Below, piece after piece: positions 39,535-48,467 of a stretch of 64,000 bases of DNA. A program made the translations under genes and the position numbers. How positions within the stretch are numbered: position 1 is the first letter of the stretch; the number at the start of each line of letters is the position of its first letter. Below the pieces are notes generated by a model, which was not told the DNA's origin, did not search any database, and worked only from the letters and a program-made list of their open reading frames with translations. Source of the stretch: DASQWP01 sp050697555 (GTDB taxonomy: Bacteria; Actinomycetota; Thermoleophilia; Gaiellales; Gaiellaceae); the NCBI GenBank assembly GCA_050697555.1, contig JBOHAD010000003.1, positions 26,411 through 90,410 of the forward strand. The letters run 5' to 3'.

Positions 39535-40467
39535 ATGCCGGAAGTAGTCGTCGTCACAGGAGCCTCGGCGGGCGTCGGCCGCGCCACGGCGAGGCGCTTC
39601 GCGCGCGAGGTGGAGGCGATGGGCGGCAAGGCCGTGGCGATCCCCACCGACGTGGCCGATCCCGACGCGGTCGAGGCGGCTGCGGCGCGTGCCGAGGAGG
39701 AGCTCGGTCCTGCCGACATCTGGATCAACAACGCGATGGCCACGCTCTACGCGCCGGTGGCCGAGACGACGCCGGAGGAGTTCCGCCGCGCCACCGAGGT
39801 CACGTACCTCGGCTCCGTCTGGGGCACGATGGCAGCTCTGCGCCGGATGCTGCCGCGGGACCAGGGCACGATCGTCCAGGTCGGCTCAGCGCTCGCCTAC
39901 CGCGGGATCCCGCTCCAGGCCGCCTACTGCGGCGCCAAGCACGCTCTTCAGGGGTTCGTCGACTCGCTCCGAACGGAGCTGATCCACGACGGATCGAGTG
40001 TCCACCTGACGATGGTGCAGCTGCCGGCGCTGAACACGCCGCAGTTCTCGTGGGCGCGGACCAAGCTTCCGACGAAACCGCAGCCCGTGCCGCCGATCTT
40101 CCAGCCGGAAGTGGCGGCGGAGGCGATCGTGTGGGCGGCGCGCCACCGCCGGCGCGAGCTCCTCGTCGGGGGGCCGACCCTGACGACGGTCATCGGGAAC
40201 AAGATCGCTCCCGGCCTCGGCGACCTCTTCCTGGGGAGGACGGGATACGAGAGCCAGCAGCGCGACGAGCCGGTCGAGCCGGAACGCGAGGACAACCTCT
40301 TCGAGCCCGTCGAGGGCGACCACGCCGCGAGGGGCCCCTTCGACGAGGAGGCGAAGGAGAGCAGCCTCCAGCTCGCCTTCACCGTCAACCGGGACTGGCT
40401 CGCGCTCGCCGCCGGGACCGGCGCCGCTGCGGCCGCGCTGGCCCTGCTCAGGCGGAACGCTCGCTAG
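39535..40467 (+). CDS. SDR-family oxidoreductase, apparent internal deletion in the cofactor domain
   Basis: 310 residues starting at an ATG after CAGGGAGG. It has VVVTGASAGVGRATARRFAR with the Rossmann Gly motif, then goes straight to EVEAMGGKAVAIPTDVADPD. The usual beta2 strand and following helix (about 20-23 residues that choose NAD or NADP) are missing without a frameshift. NNAMATLYAPVAETTPEEF, VQVGSALAYRGIPLQAAYCG and AKHAL supply the catalytic Ser, Tyr and Lys. The C-terminus has a long extension ending in a hydrophobic segment (ALAAGTGAAAAALALL), perhaps membrane-associated. The deletion probably lowers or abolishes activity. Confidence 0.84.
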   Translation: MPEVVVVTGASAGVGRATARRFAREVEAMGGKAVAIPTDVADPDAVEAAAARAEEELGPADIWINNAMATLYAPVAETTPEEFRRATEVTYLGSVWGTMAALRRMLPRDQGTIVQVGSALAYRGIPLQAAYCGAKHALQGFVDSLRTELIHDGSSVHLTMVQLPALNTPQFSWARTKLPTKPQPVPPIFQPEVAAEAIVWAARHRRRELLVGGPTLTTVIGNKIAPGLGDLFLGRTGYESQQRDEPVEPEREDNLFEPVEGDHAARGPFDEEAKESSLQLAFTVNRDWLALAAGTGAAAAALALLRRNAR

Positions 40468-42486
40468 GCGTCGCTTCGGGCCGGAGGAGCCGGCCGGGCC
40501 AGGCGCTCGTGCGCCCGAACAGCGAAACGAGCGCGGGGATGAGGAGCGAGCGGACGAGGAACGTCTCCACCAGGACGCTCACGGCCATCATGAAGGCGAA
40601 CTCGCGGAATCCGTCGAGCGGGACGACGGCGAGCATGGCGAACGAGAGCGCGAGGCCGGCGACGCTGATCGCGCGCGAGGCGCGCGGGGCTGCGAGCGCG
40701 ATCGCCTCGCGCAGGGTCGTCCTTCGCGCCTCTTGCCAGATGCGGCCGACGACGAAGACGTTGTAGTCCGAGCCGAGCGAGACCAGGAGCACGCCCGCGG
40801 CGAAGGGGACGTAGTACGTGATGTCGTCGTGGCCGAGGAGGACCTGGAAGACGTAGGTGGTCAGGCCGAGCGTCGCGGCCACGGAGAGGAGGCTCGCGGC
40901 GAGGAGGTAAAGTGGCGCGACGAGCGCCCGCAGGAAGAGCGCGAGGAGCATGAAGTTGACCGCCAGCACCACCGCTCCGACGCGCTCCGAGCTCCCGACG
41001 ACGGCCTCGACGGTGTCGCGTGCGATGGCGGTCTGGCCGAGGACGGCGGCCCCGACCTCGTTCAGGCCCGCTGCCTCGAGGAGCCCGGGCAGCCGCTCCT
41101 CGAGGCGGTCGAGGTCCTCGATCGCTGTCGAGCCGAGCGGGCTCGTGTCGAAGACGACTCCGAAGCGGGAGGCGTCGCCCTCCTCGGAGACGAATACGTC
41201 GCCGGGGGCGTCGCCCGGAAGGCTGCCGGGCCCGATGACGGCCGCGACCCCCGGCTGCCCTCCGAGCTCTTCCTGGAGCCGGGTGAGCTCCTCCGTTCGC
41301 TCGCCAACGGCATCGCCCTCGACGAGGAGGACGGTCGGCGCCAGGATCCCCGCCGCGAAGCCCTCGCCCGCCGCCGTTGCGGCCTGCCGCTCCTCCGTTC
41401 CCGCCGGCAGCCCGTTCACGAGCCGAAAGGCGAGCTCGGTGCGCGCGAGCCCCGTCGCCCCGAGCACGAGCAGCCCGATGCTCAGGAGCGCGACGAGCGC
41501 GGCCACAGGAGGCGAGGCGACGAAGCGTGCGAGGGCGTGGCGGGCCCGAAGGCCCGGAAGAACTCGAGCTCACCGGCGAGGAGGGCCGCCGTGCCGGCGA
41601 CCACGATGAGGCCCGCCGTGGCAACGATGGGGGCCACGTTGGCAGCCGAGTGCTCGGCCGCGTCGATTCGCCCCTCACCCTCCGCCAGGCGGCGTCGGCA
41701 GGCGGACAGGAAGAAGATCGTGTAGTGGGTGACGATTCCGAGGTGAGCGCGACGACGAGCGGCTCGACCTCCTGCGGCATGGAGGCGTCGAGCGCCTCGC
41801 CGACCCGGGGGATGAGGCGGGACGAGAGGAGAAAGGAGATCGCCGAGGCGAAGAGCACCAGGAGCGGAGCGCCGACCGCGCGGAACGTGATTCCCACGAC
41901 GAGCGCGATGAGCCCGACCGTGCCCGCCTCGACGATCGGGAGTGCGCCTTCGATCTTCCGAACTGCTGCCAGCCTGCGGCCGCAGGGCCGGTGACCCCGA
42001 CCAGCCCGTCTTCCGGCGCCGAGGCCTCCGCCGCGTAGGCGTGGGCGAGGGTCACCTGGTCCGAGAGGCTTTCGTCCGGGGAGAACCACAGGTACGTGAG
42101 CGCGGTCGTCCCGTCCGCGCGCGAGGACGGGGCGAGCTCGCGCGTGTTCAGGACCGGAAGCGCGAGAACGATCTCCTCTTCGCCGGCGTCGCGGCGGGTG
42201 GCCCCGACCGCCCGTTCCAGCGCGCGCCGCCATGCCGCGGCCGAGAGGCCGTCGGGGTCGCGCTGGACGACGACCGTGTCGGTCGTGAGCGGAACGGAGA
42301 AGAGGCCCGCCGCCCGCTCGCTGGCCTCGATCGCCTCGGAGTCGCCCGGGACGAGGCCCCCAGCGCGAGCGGCTCGCCGTTTCCGAGACCCGGCAGAGCG
42401 AGCATCGCGGCGACCGCGGCGACGATCCAGCCCGCGAGGACGAGGAAGCGCAGGCGAACGACGAGCCAGGCAAACGCGGCCGCCAA
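40448..42486 (-). pseudogene. MMPL/RND-type membrane transporter, broken by several frameshifts
   Basis: Read in pieces, this is one MMPL protein of about 680 residues. The pieces are a first span (FAWLVVRLRFLVLAGWIVAA; frame from 42486), an external domain (AIEASERAAGLFSVPLTTDT, YLWFSPDESLSDQVTLAHAY), a central membrane block (IALVVGITFRAVGAPLLVLF, EALDASMPQEVEPLVVALTS), and a last half from about 41506 with the second external domain and TTYVFQVLLGHDDITYYVPF, AAGVLLVSLGSDYNVFVVGR. Frame changes fall near 42350, 41950, 41740 and 41520. Each looks like a one-base loss, for example at TSE..THYTIFF where bases are missing. It is either decayed or affected by assembly indels. Confidence 0.82.
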
Positions 42487-42540
42487 CCGTTCGCGCCTCA
42501 GCGAGCCATGCGGCCGTCATCCCCTAGTCTCCCCGGGGCT

Positions 42541-44331
42541 ATGCGCGAGGACGGCTATGCGCCCCTCCGTGACTACGGGGCGATCGGAGACGGGCGCACG
42601 ACCGCTCTCGTCGCGCTCGACGGCTCGATCGACTGGCTCTGCCTGCCCGATCTCGACTCGCCGAGCGTCTTCGGGGCCATCCTCGACGCCGAGCGGGGCG
42701 GACGCTTCGCGCTCGCGCCCGAGGCGCCGTTCGAGGCCGAGCGCCGCTACCTCCCCGGCACGAACATGCTCGAGACCACATTCCGCACGAGCGGCGGCGC
42801 GGTCCGCGTGACCGACGTGATGACGATGCCGGTGGAGGGGTTCTCCCCACTCCGTGAGCTGGTGCGTCGCGTGGAAGGCCTCTCGGGCACCGTTCCGCTC
42901 GCCTGGTCCGTGGAGCCGCGCTTCCACTACGGAGCGCGCGCGCCGCGGCTGGGCCGGCGGAACGGGCTCGCCGTCGCCGACGCGGGTGCCGAAGCGGTCG
43001 GCGTGCGCGCGTGGGGCGCCGGCGAGCCGGAGCTCAGCGACGGGACGATCGCCGGGCGCTGCGACCTGCATGCGGAAGAGCACGCGCTCGTCGCCCTCTC
43101 GTTCGGGCGCCAGGACCCACTCGTCTTCGGGAGCCGCGAGGAGGTCGAGGCGCGCGCCGAGGGAACGGCCGCCGTCTGGCGGGAATGGACGGGAGACCGC
43201 GACTACGAGGGCCCGTGGAAGGAGGCCGTGCTGCGCAGCGCCCTCGCGCTCAAGCTCCTCGTCTACTCGCCCTCGGGCGCGATCAGCGCGGCGGCGACGA
43301 CCTCGCTGCCCGAGGACGTCGGCGGCGAGCGGAACTGGGACTACCGCTTCTGCTGGGTCCGCGACTCCGCCTTCACGCTCGAGGCGTTCCTCGACCTCGG
43401 CTGCCCGGCCGAGGCGCACGCCTTCTTCTGGTGGCTCATGCACGCGTCCCAGCTCACGCATCCGCGTCTCGAGGTCCTGTACCAGCTAGACGGCGGCAAC
43501 CGAGCTCACGAGCGTGAGCTTCCGCTCCAGGGCTACCGCGGCTCACGGCCGGTCCGCGTCGGCAACGGGGCGATCGACCAACGTCAGCTCGACATCTATG
43601 GCGACCTCTTCCAGGCGGTCTGGGTGTATGTCGACCGAGGCAACGATCTCGACAGGGACAACGCCGGCCGGCTCGCCCGGACTGCGGGGCTGGTCTGCGA
43701 CGTCTGGAGGGAGCCCGACCGCGGCCTTTGGGAGGTGCGAAGCGATCCGGTGCACTTCATCCAGTCGAAGATGATGTGCTGGGTGGCGCTCGACCGGGCG
43801 ATCCGGCTCGCAGAGGGGGGCCAGCTTCCGGGGGAGCACGTCGAGCGCTGGCGCCGCGAGGCGACGGCCGTGCGGAGGTTCGTCGAGGAGCGCGGCTACT
43901 CGGAGGCGAAGCGGAGCTACGTCCGGTTCGAGGGGAGCGAGGAGCTCGACGCGAGCCTCCTGCTCGGGTCGCTCCTCGGATACTGCGAGGGGGACGACCC
44001 CCGCCTCGTGGGCACGATCGAGGGGATCCAGCGCGAGCTGGCCCACGGGCCCTACGTACACCGCTACGCCGGCGAGGACGGGCTCGAGGGCGAGGAGGGC
44101 GCCTTCCTCTGCTGCTCCTTCTGGCTCGTGGAGGCGCTTGCGCGGGCGGGGCGGCTGGACGAGGCCGCGGAGACGATGGAGTCGCTTCTCGGGCTCGCCA
44201 ACGACGTCGGCCTCTACGCCGAGGAGGTCGATCCGCGCACGGGCGAGTTCCTCGGGAACTTCCCGCAGGGCCTCACCCACCTGGCGCTCGTCAGCGCGGC
44301 CGTCGCCTTCACGCGGGCGTCGGGCGGATGA
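42541..44331 (+). CDS. Glycoside hydrolase family 15 (glucoamylase/trehalase-like)
   Basis: 596 residues from ATG 42541 (YAPLRDYGAIGDGRTTALVA, LDGSIDWLCLPDLDSPSVFG), an N-terminal beta-sandwich followed by the alpha/alpha barrel. Family marks are NWDYRFCWVRDSAFTLEAFL, LEVLYQLDGG, LPLQGYRGSRPVRVGNGA, DIYGDLFQAVW and the final VDPRTGEFLGNFPQGLTHLA with the catalytic Glu region. Cytoplasmic actinobacterial members hydrolyse trehalose or alpha-glucans. A TAGTCT box 12-18 bases before the ATG and no Shine-Dalgarno sequence suggest a short or absent leader. It overlaps the next gene (ATGA). Confidence 0.92.
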   Translation: MREDGYAPLRDYGAIGDGRTTALVALDGSIDWLCLPDLDSPSVFGAILDAERGGRFALAPEAPFEAERRYLPGTNMLETTFRTSGGAVRVTDVMTMPVEGFSPLRELVRRVEGLSGTVPLAWSVEPRFHYGARAPRLGRRNGLAVADAGAEAVGVRAWGAGEPELSDGTIAGRCDLHAEEHALVALSFGRQDPLVFGSREEVEARAEGTAAVWREWTGDRDYEGPWKEAVLRSALALKLLVYSPSGAISAAATTSLPEDVGGERNWDYRFCWVRDSAFTLEAFLDLGCPAEAHAFFWWLMHASQLTHPRLEVLYQLDGGNRAHERELPLQGYRGSRPVRVGNGAIDQRQLDIYGDLFQAVWVYVDRGNDLDRDNAGRLARTAGLVCDVWREPDRGLWEVRSDPVHFIQSKMMCWVALDRAIRLAEGGQLPGEHVERWRREATAVRRFVEERGYSEAKRSYVRFEGSEELDASLLLGSLLGYCEGDDPRLVGTIEGIQRELAHGPYVHRYAGEDGLEGEEGAFLCCSFWLVEALARAGRLDEAAETMESLLGLANDVGLYAEEVDPRTGEFLGNFPQGLTHLALVSAAVAFTRASGG

Positions 44332-44807
44332 TCTGGGGCGCGCTCGCCGGCGGGGTCGCGGGGACGCTCGTCCTCACGACGACCCTGCGCGCGGCGAGCG
44401 AGCTGCGCCTGACGCGCATGGACATCCCGTTCCTCCTCGGCACGGCGCTGACGGTGAACCGCGTCCGTGCGGAGGCCGCCGGCTACATCCTCCACTTCGT
44501 CTTCGGCGTCCTCTTCGCGCTCGGGTACTGGGCCATCTTCGCCGCCATCGGGGAGAGCGGCTGGTGGCTCGGTGCGGTCTTCGGGCTCGCGCACGGGCTC
44601 TTCGCGGCGAGCGCGCTCGTGAACGTCCTCCTGCCCCTCGTGCACCCGCACATGGCGACGCCCCTCACTGCCGCCGGATCGACGCCGCTGCTCGAGCCGC
44701 CGGGCTTCCTCATGCTCAACTACGGGCGCTCGACGCCCGTCGTCACGCTGGTCGGCCACGTCGCCTACGGGACGATCGTCGGCGGCTTCTCCTCGCTCGC
44801 GGGATAA
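44328..44807 (+). CDS. Four-span membrane protein of unknown function
   Basis: 159 residues. Hydrophobic segments include WGALAGGVAGTLVLTTTLRA, IPFLLGTALTV, GYILHFVFGVLFALGYWAIF, WWLGAVFGLAHGLFAASALV and VTLVGHVAYGTIVGGF. Conserved His and Pro residues (LVHPHMATP) lie in a loop. The family is not recognised with certainty. The ATG overlaps the GH15 stop, so translation is coupled. Confidence 0.72.
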   Translation: MIWGALAGGVAGTLVLTTTLRAASELRLTRMDIPFLLGTALTVNRVRAEAAGYILHFVFGVLFALGYWAIFAAIGESGWWLGAVFGLAHGLFAASALVNVLLPLVHPHMATPLTAAGSTPLLEPPGFLMLNYGRSTPVVTLVGHVAYGTIVGGFSSLAG

Positions 44808-44849
44808 ACGAACGTTTGGAGGGTGCCCGGGACGCGGGATAACCCGGCC

Positions 44850-45371
44850 ATGAAGCCTTCGTACCTCGTCAAGGGCTTCCCCGGGCATCCGCTCCACCCG
44901 CCGCTCACGGACGCGACGATCGGGGCGTACACCGCGGCCACGGCTTTCGCGGTGCTCGCGGCTGTCGGCGTCTCGGAGGAGAACCTGACGAAGGCGTGGT
45001 GGCTGGCGCTTCTCGTCGGCCTCGCCTTCACGGCTCCGACGGCGTTGACCGGTCTCGCCGACTGGCTCGGCATCTCGCGTGGGACGCCGCTCTGGCGGAC
45101 GGCGACGGCGCACATGGTCTCGATGCTCCTCGCCACGGCATTGTTCGCCCTGGCGGCCGCCTTCGGCCACGCCCGCTACGTCTCGGGGGAGATGACCACA
45201 CGGGCGCTCGTGGGCACCTTGCTCGGCCTCGCGCTCCTCACGCTGGGAGGCTGGCTGGGCGGCTCCGTCGTCTTCGTGCACGGGATGCGGGTGCTGAACC
45301 TCGTGGACGAGCCGGCGCGCCGCGCGGCTGCTCCGGGCGGCTCCGAGAAGGACGAAGCGGAGGGAGCCTAG
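44850..45371 (+). CDS. DUF2231-type membrane protein
   Basis: 173 residues from ATG 44850. The N-terminal GFPGHPLHPPLTDATIGAYT is the hallmark of DUF2231 proteins (H-P-L-H-P). Four spans follow (TAFAVLAAVGV, WWLALLVGLAFTAPTALTGL, MLLATALFALAAAFG, GTLLGLALLTLGGWLGGSVV), with FVHGMRVLNLVDEP near the end, also typical. The function is not established; some relatives bind haem. Its stop overlaps the GTG of ku by one base. Confidence 0.82.
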   Translation: MKPSYLVKGFPGHPLHPPLTDATIGAYTAATAFAVLAAVGVSEENLTKAWWLALLVGLAFTAPTALTGLADWLGISRGTPLWRTATAHMVSMLLATALFALAAAFGHARYVSGEMTTRALVGTLLGLALLTLGGWLGGSVVFVHGMRVLNLVDEPARRAAAPGGSEKDEAEGA

Positions 45372-46285
45372 TGCCTCGCGCGATCTGGTCGGGGTCGATC
45401 GCGTTCGGGCTCGTCAACGTCCCCGTGCGCATGTTCAGCGCTGTCGAGGAGCACAAGCTCCACTTCCGCTTCGTGCACGAGCCGGACGGGAGCCCGATCG
45501 GTTACGACAAGGTCTGCAAGGCCGAAGGCCGCTCGGTTCCCGACGCCGAGATCGTCAAGGCCTTCGAGGTGGCGAAGGACGAGCTCGTCTACATGTCCGA
45601 CGAGGACTTCGAGACGGCCGAGGCGGAAACCCAGGGCGGGCGTACGATCGACATCCGTGCGTTCGTCCCGTACGAGGAGATCGATCCGATCTTCTTCGAG
45701 CGGACGTACTACCTCGGGCCGGAGGAGGGCGGCGAGCGCGTCTACGCGCTGCTCGTGCGGGCGCTGGAGCAGACCGGCCTCGCAGGAGTGGCCAAGTTCG
45801 TCATGCGGAACAAGGACAACCTCGCCTGCCTGCGGGTCCGCGAGGGCGTCCTTACGCTCGTGCGCATGCACTTCGCGGACGAGGTGCGGCCCGTCGGCGA
45901 GCTCGCGCCCGAGGACGTGAAGGTGGAGAAGAACGAGCTGGACATGGCGAAGCGGCTGATCGAGGAGTCGAGCGGGAAGTTCGAGCCGGGCCGGTTCCAC
46001 GACACGTACCGCGACAAGCTCTGCGAGATCATCCGCGCGAAGCAGCGGGGCGAGACCGTCCGAGCGGCCGAGGTGGAGGAACCGGAGGCGCCGACCGACC
46101 TGATGGCGGCGCTGCGGGCGAGCGTGGAGGCCGCGCAAGGCCGGCGCGGGACGCCGCAACCGCAGACGGACGGCCTGGAGAGCCTCTCCAAGGACGAGCT
46201 CTACGAGCTGGCCAAGGAGGCGGACGTTCCGGGACGCTCGGACATGTCCAAGGACCAGCTCGTCGAGGCGCTGAAGGCGGCGTGA
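45371..46285 (+). CDS. ku: Non-homologous end joining protein Ku
   Basis: 304 residues from GTG 45371. The bacterial Ku core is complete: ARAIWSGSIAFGLVNVPVRM-like start, FVHEPDGSPIGYDKVCKAEG, VDP-type PYEEIDPIFFERTYYLGPEE, AKFVMRNKDNLACLRVREGV and MAKRLIEESSGKFEPGRFHD. After a linker the C-terminus has a SAP/Rho-N-like helical module (SLSKDELYELAKEADVPGRS, DMSKDQLVEALK). The homodimer threads onto DNA ends and recruits ligase D, which is not in the window. It ends a run of coupled genes from GH15 onward. Confidence 0.96.
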   Translation: MPRAIWSGSIAFGLVNVPVRMFSAVEEHKLHFRFVHEPDGSPIGYDKVCKAEGRSVPDAEIVKAFEVAKDELVYMSDEDFETAEAETQGGRTIDIRAFVPYEEIDPIFFERTYYLGPEEGGERVYALLVRALEQTGLAGVAKFVMRNKDNLACLRVREGVLTLVRMHFADEVRPVGELAPEDVKVEKNELDMAKRLIEESSGKFEPGRFHDTYRDKLCEIIRAKQRGETVRAAEVEEPEAPTDLMAALRASVEAAQGRRGTPQPQTDGLESLSKDELYELAKEADVPGRSDMSKDQLVEALKAA

Positions 46286-46345
46286 TGCGAACGATGGTCG
46301 GCCTCAGGGCGCCGGGCAGGAATCACAACCAGACTGAATCTCCGG

Positions 46346-46861
46346 CTAGGACGGGCGTTCGGGCGCCCGGTTGGCCTCCCGTGGGGCGTGGAGCTCGAGC
46401 ACCTCGGCGGCGATCTCGAGACGGCGAGCCTCGAGCTCGCGGCGCTGGTTGCCGGCCCGCTCGCGGAGCGCGGCGAGGTCGACGGCCTCCGGGCGCAAAC
46501 CCGCTCGCTCGAGTCCCGCCCACAGGCACTGCTTGCCGCTGACGCCGAGCGTGAGCCCTTCGAGCTCGACGAGCCGGCTGAGCGGGGAGCTGCGCACGAG
46601 TCGGCCGTTCAGCTTCAGGCGCCCGGCCTTCTCCGCGAGCCACCCGAGCGCGATCTTCGTTCGCGAGGGCCGGATTCCGAGCTCGGCCATCAGCCGCACC
46701 AGGTCCTGGCGGTCCTCGTCGATCTCCCCGGCTAGGCGCGAGAGGGCAGGCGCGAGATCCGTGCCCTCGCTGTTCGCGAACGCGCGGCGAGCGAGCTCGC
46801 GGCCCGCGGTCGCCCCCGCGAGATGGTCCCGCAGGTAGATGGACAGGAGGCGGTTCGCCAC
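46346..46861 (-). CDS. Conserved actinobacterial protein of unknown function
   Basis: 171 residues from a GTG at 46861 (VANRLLSIYLRDHLAGATAG); a longer frame exists but looks non-coding. It is mostly helical: ELARRAFANSEGTDLAPALS, RLAGEIDEDRQDLVRLMAEL, KIALGWLAEKAGRLKLNGRL, SRLVELEGLTLGVSGKQCLW and a final helix AGNQRRELEARRLEIAAEVL. The pattern recalls ferritin-like four-helix proteins, but no metal ligands are evident. It lies divergent from the DUF1360 gene, about 80 bases between starts. Confidence 0.77.
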   Translation of the reverse strand: MANRLLSIYLRDHLAGATAGRELARRAFANSEGTDLAPALSRLAGEIDEDRQDLVRLMAELGIRPSRTKIALGWLAEKAGRLKLNGRLVRSSPLSRLVELEGLTLGVSGKQCLWAGLERAGLRPEAVDLAALRERAGNQRRELEARRLEIAAEVLELHAPREANRAPERPS

Positions 46862-46940
46862 GGTGCAGGGTGCTTGTCCGGTGCGCGGGCTCTCAAACGT
46901 CGCTGGGTTTGCCCGGCCGCGATGCGGGCACAAGGCCGGG

Positions 46941-47381
46941 GTGGCCGTGACGGAAGAGCAGAAGGCGCGTCCCCTCCCGGAGTACGCGACGCTGACGACG
47001 GTGTTCACGGGTGCGCTCGGCGCGTTCACGCTGCTCGCCGGGCCCCGCCTGCCGGCGCGCATAGGCTTCGGCGACGTCGCCCGCGTCGGGATCGCGAGCT
47101 ACAAGCTCGGCCGCCTGGTCGCCAAGGACGAGGTGACCAGCTTCGTGCGCGCCCCGGTGACGCAGGACGAAGAGGCGACCGAGCCGGAGCCGCAAGGCTG
47201 GCGCCGCGCGCTCGGCGAGCTCGTCACGTGCCCGTACTGCGTCGGGCTCTGGATCTCCGCGGGCCTTTCGTCGTCGCTCGTTCTCTTCCCGCGCCAGACG
47301 CGGTTTGCGACCACGGTCTTCGCAGCCCAGGCGGTCGCGGACTTCTTGAACGCCGGCTTCGTCAAGCTCCGCGAGGGCTAG
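46941..47381 (+). CDS. DUF1360 family membrane-associated protein
   Basis: 146 residues from GTG 46941 (or 46947). The sequence YATLTTVFTGALGAFTLLAG, VARVGIASYKLGRLVAKDEV, TSFVRAPVTQDEE, GELVTCPYCVGLWISAGLSS and FAAQAVADFLNAGFVKL matches the DUF1360 pattern (a K-x2-D.vts.vR.PF-type motif and a CPYC..W motif). Two or three hydrophobic segments suggest membrane association. The function is unknown. Confidence 0.82.
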   Translation: MAVTEEQKARPLPEYATLTTVFTGALGAFTLLAGPRLPARIGFGDVARVGIASYKLGRLVAKDEVTSFVRAPVTQDEEATEPEPQGWRRALGELVTCPYCVGLWISAGLSSSLVLFPRQTRFATTVFAAQAVADFLNAGFVKLREG

Positions 47382-47419
47382 AACGGCCGTGTCCGGGCCC
47401 AGGCCCCGGGCGTGTCCCG

Positions 47420-47761
47420 TCAGGACCAGCCCAGCTCGGCCAGACGGTCTTCGTCGATGCCGAAGTGGTGCGCGAGCTCGTGCAGGACCGTGATGCGGAT
47501 CTCCTCCTCCAGCACGAGCGGGTCGTCGCCGAACTCCTCCTCGAGGGGGAGGCGGTAGATGGCGATCTTGTCCGGGAGGGCGCCGGCGTAGCCCTCGCCG
47601 CGCTCCGTCAAGGGGACGCCGAGGTAGAGCCCGAAGAGGTCGGGATCCTCCCGGTTCTCGTCCTCGACGACGATCTCGACGTTCGACATCGCCTGCCGCA
47701 GGCCGGGCGGCAGCGACTCGAGTGCGCGCTCGACGTGGCCCTCGAACTCGGCCGGCTCCAT
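47420..47761 (-). CDS. Zincin-like metallopeptidase family protein (PF06262)
   Basis: 113 residues. The minimal zincin motif HELAHHFGIDEDRLAELGW lies at the C-terminus, with EEIRITVLHELAHHFGI forming the active helix. Upstream are ALESLPPGLRQAMSNVEIVV, FGLYLGVPLTERG and LPDKIAIYRLPLEEEFG, all typical of this small family. It starts one base after the rhomboid stop, so it is translated with it; together they make a two-protease unit behind argF. Confidence 0.89.
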   Translation of the reverse strand: MEPAEFEGHVERALESLPPGLRQAMSNVEIVVEDENREDPDLFGLYLGVPLTERGEGYAGALPDKIAIYRLPLEEEFGDDPLVLEEEIRITVLHELAHHFGIDEDRLAELGWS

Positions 47762-47762
47762 C

Positions 47763-48464
47763 TCAGTACGAGGGCCGCAGCGGCCGCGGCCGGCCCGACG
47801 CGAAGAGCTTGACGGTCAGGAGCCCGAACGCGATTCCGCCCAGGTGCGCGAAGTAGGCGACACCGCCGCCCGCCTCCGGGTGCATGAACGAGTACCCGCC
47901 CACGATCAGCTGGAAGACGAAGTAGATGCCGAGGAAGACGAACGCGGGAACCTCGAAGAAGAAGAACGGCAGCACGAGCGTCAGCACCCGCGCGCGCGGG
48001 ACGAGGATGAAGTAGGCGCCCAGGACGGCGGAGATCGCGCCGCTTGCGCCCAGGTTCGGGATGTCGGCCGCCGCTTGCGTGCCCCAGCCGAGAGTGACGA
48101 CTGTCTGCGTCGCCGTCGCCGCGAGCCCGCCGAGCACGTAGAAGGCGATGTAGCGGAGCCGGCCGAGCGCGTCCTCGACGTTGTTGCCGAAGATCCAGAG
48201 GAACAGCATGTTGCCGAGCAGATGGCCCCACCCCGCGTGCAGGAACAGCGATGTGAAGATGTTCACGGGCCAGTTCTCGCCGATCTGCCGGCACGAGCCC
48301 TCCACCTCGCAGGGCTGGTAGGCGAGCTCGTTCACCGACGAGATGAACCCCTGCCCCTGCCCGGCGTCCTGGTAGAGGACGAAGACGGCCACATTCGCTG
48401 CGATGAGCCCGACCGTGAGGATTGGGAAACGCCGCGTGGGGACGTTGTCCTTGAGGGGAAGCAC
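47763..48464 (-). CDS. Rhomboid-family intramembrane serine protease
   Basis: 233 residues with six to seven spans. The core has the conserved TSLFLHAGWGHLLGNMLFLW loop, the catalytic serine in GASGAISAVLGAYFIL, and the catalytic histidine in VAYFAHLGGIAFG. An insertion after the first span (ELAYQPCEVEGSCRQIGENW) with two cysteines lies outside the membrane. It should cut transmembrane substrates. It sits 3 bases after argF and 1 base before the zincin gene. Confidence 0.93.
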   Translation of the reverse strand: MLPLKDNVPTRRFPILTVGLIAANVAVFVLYQDAGQGQGFISSVNELAYQPCEVEGSCRQIGENWPVNIFTSLFLHAGWGHLLGNMLFLWIFGNNVEDALGRLRYIAFYVLGGLAATATQTVVTLGWGTQAAADIPNLGASGAISAVLGAYFILVPRARVLTLVLPFFFFEVPAFVFLGIYFVFQLIVGGYSFMHPEAGGGVAYFAHLGGIAFGLLTVKLFASGRPRPLRPSY

Positions 48465-48467
48465 GAC

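Noticed and set aside
47387..47417. A second copy of the 14849 palindrome
   Set aside because: Words are shared, but the arms are not complementary over their length; it may be a terminator, but it is too weak to list as a repeat copy.
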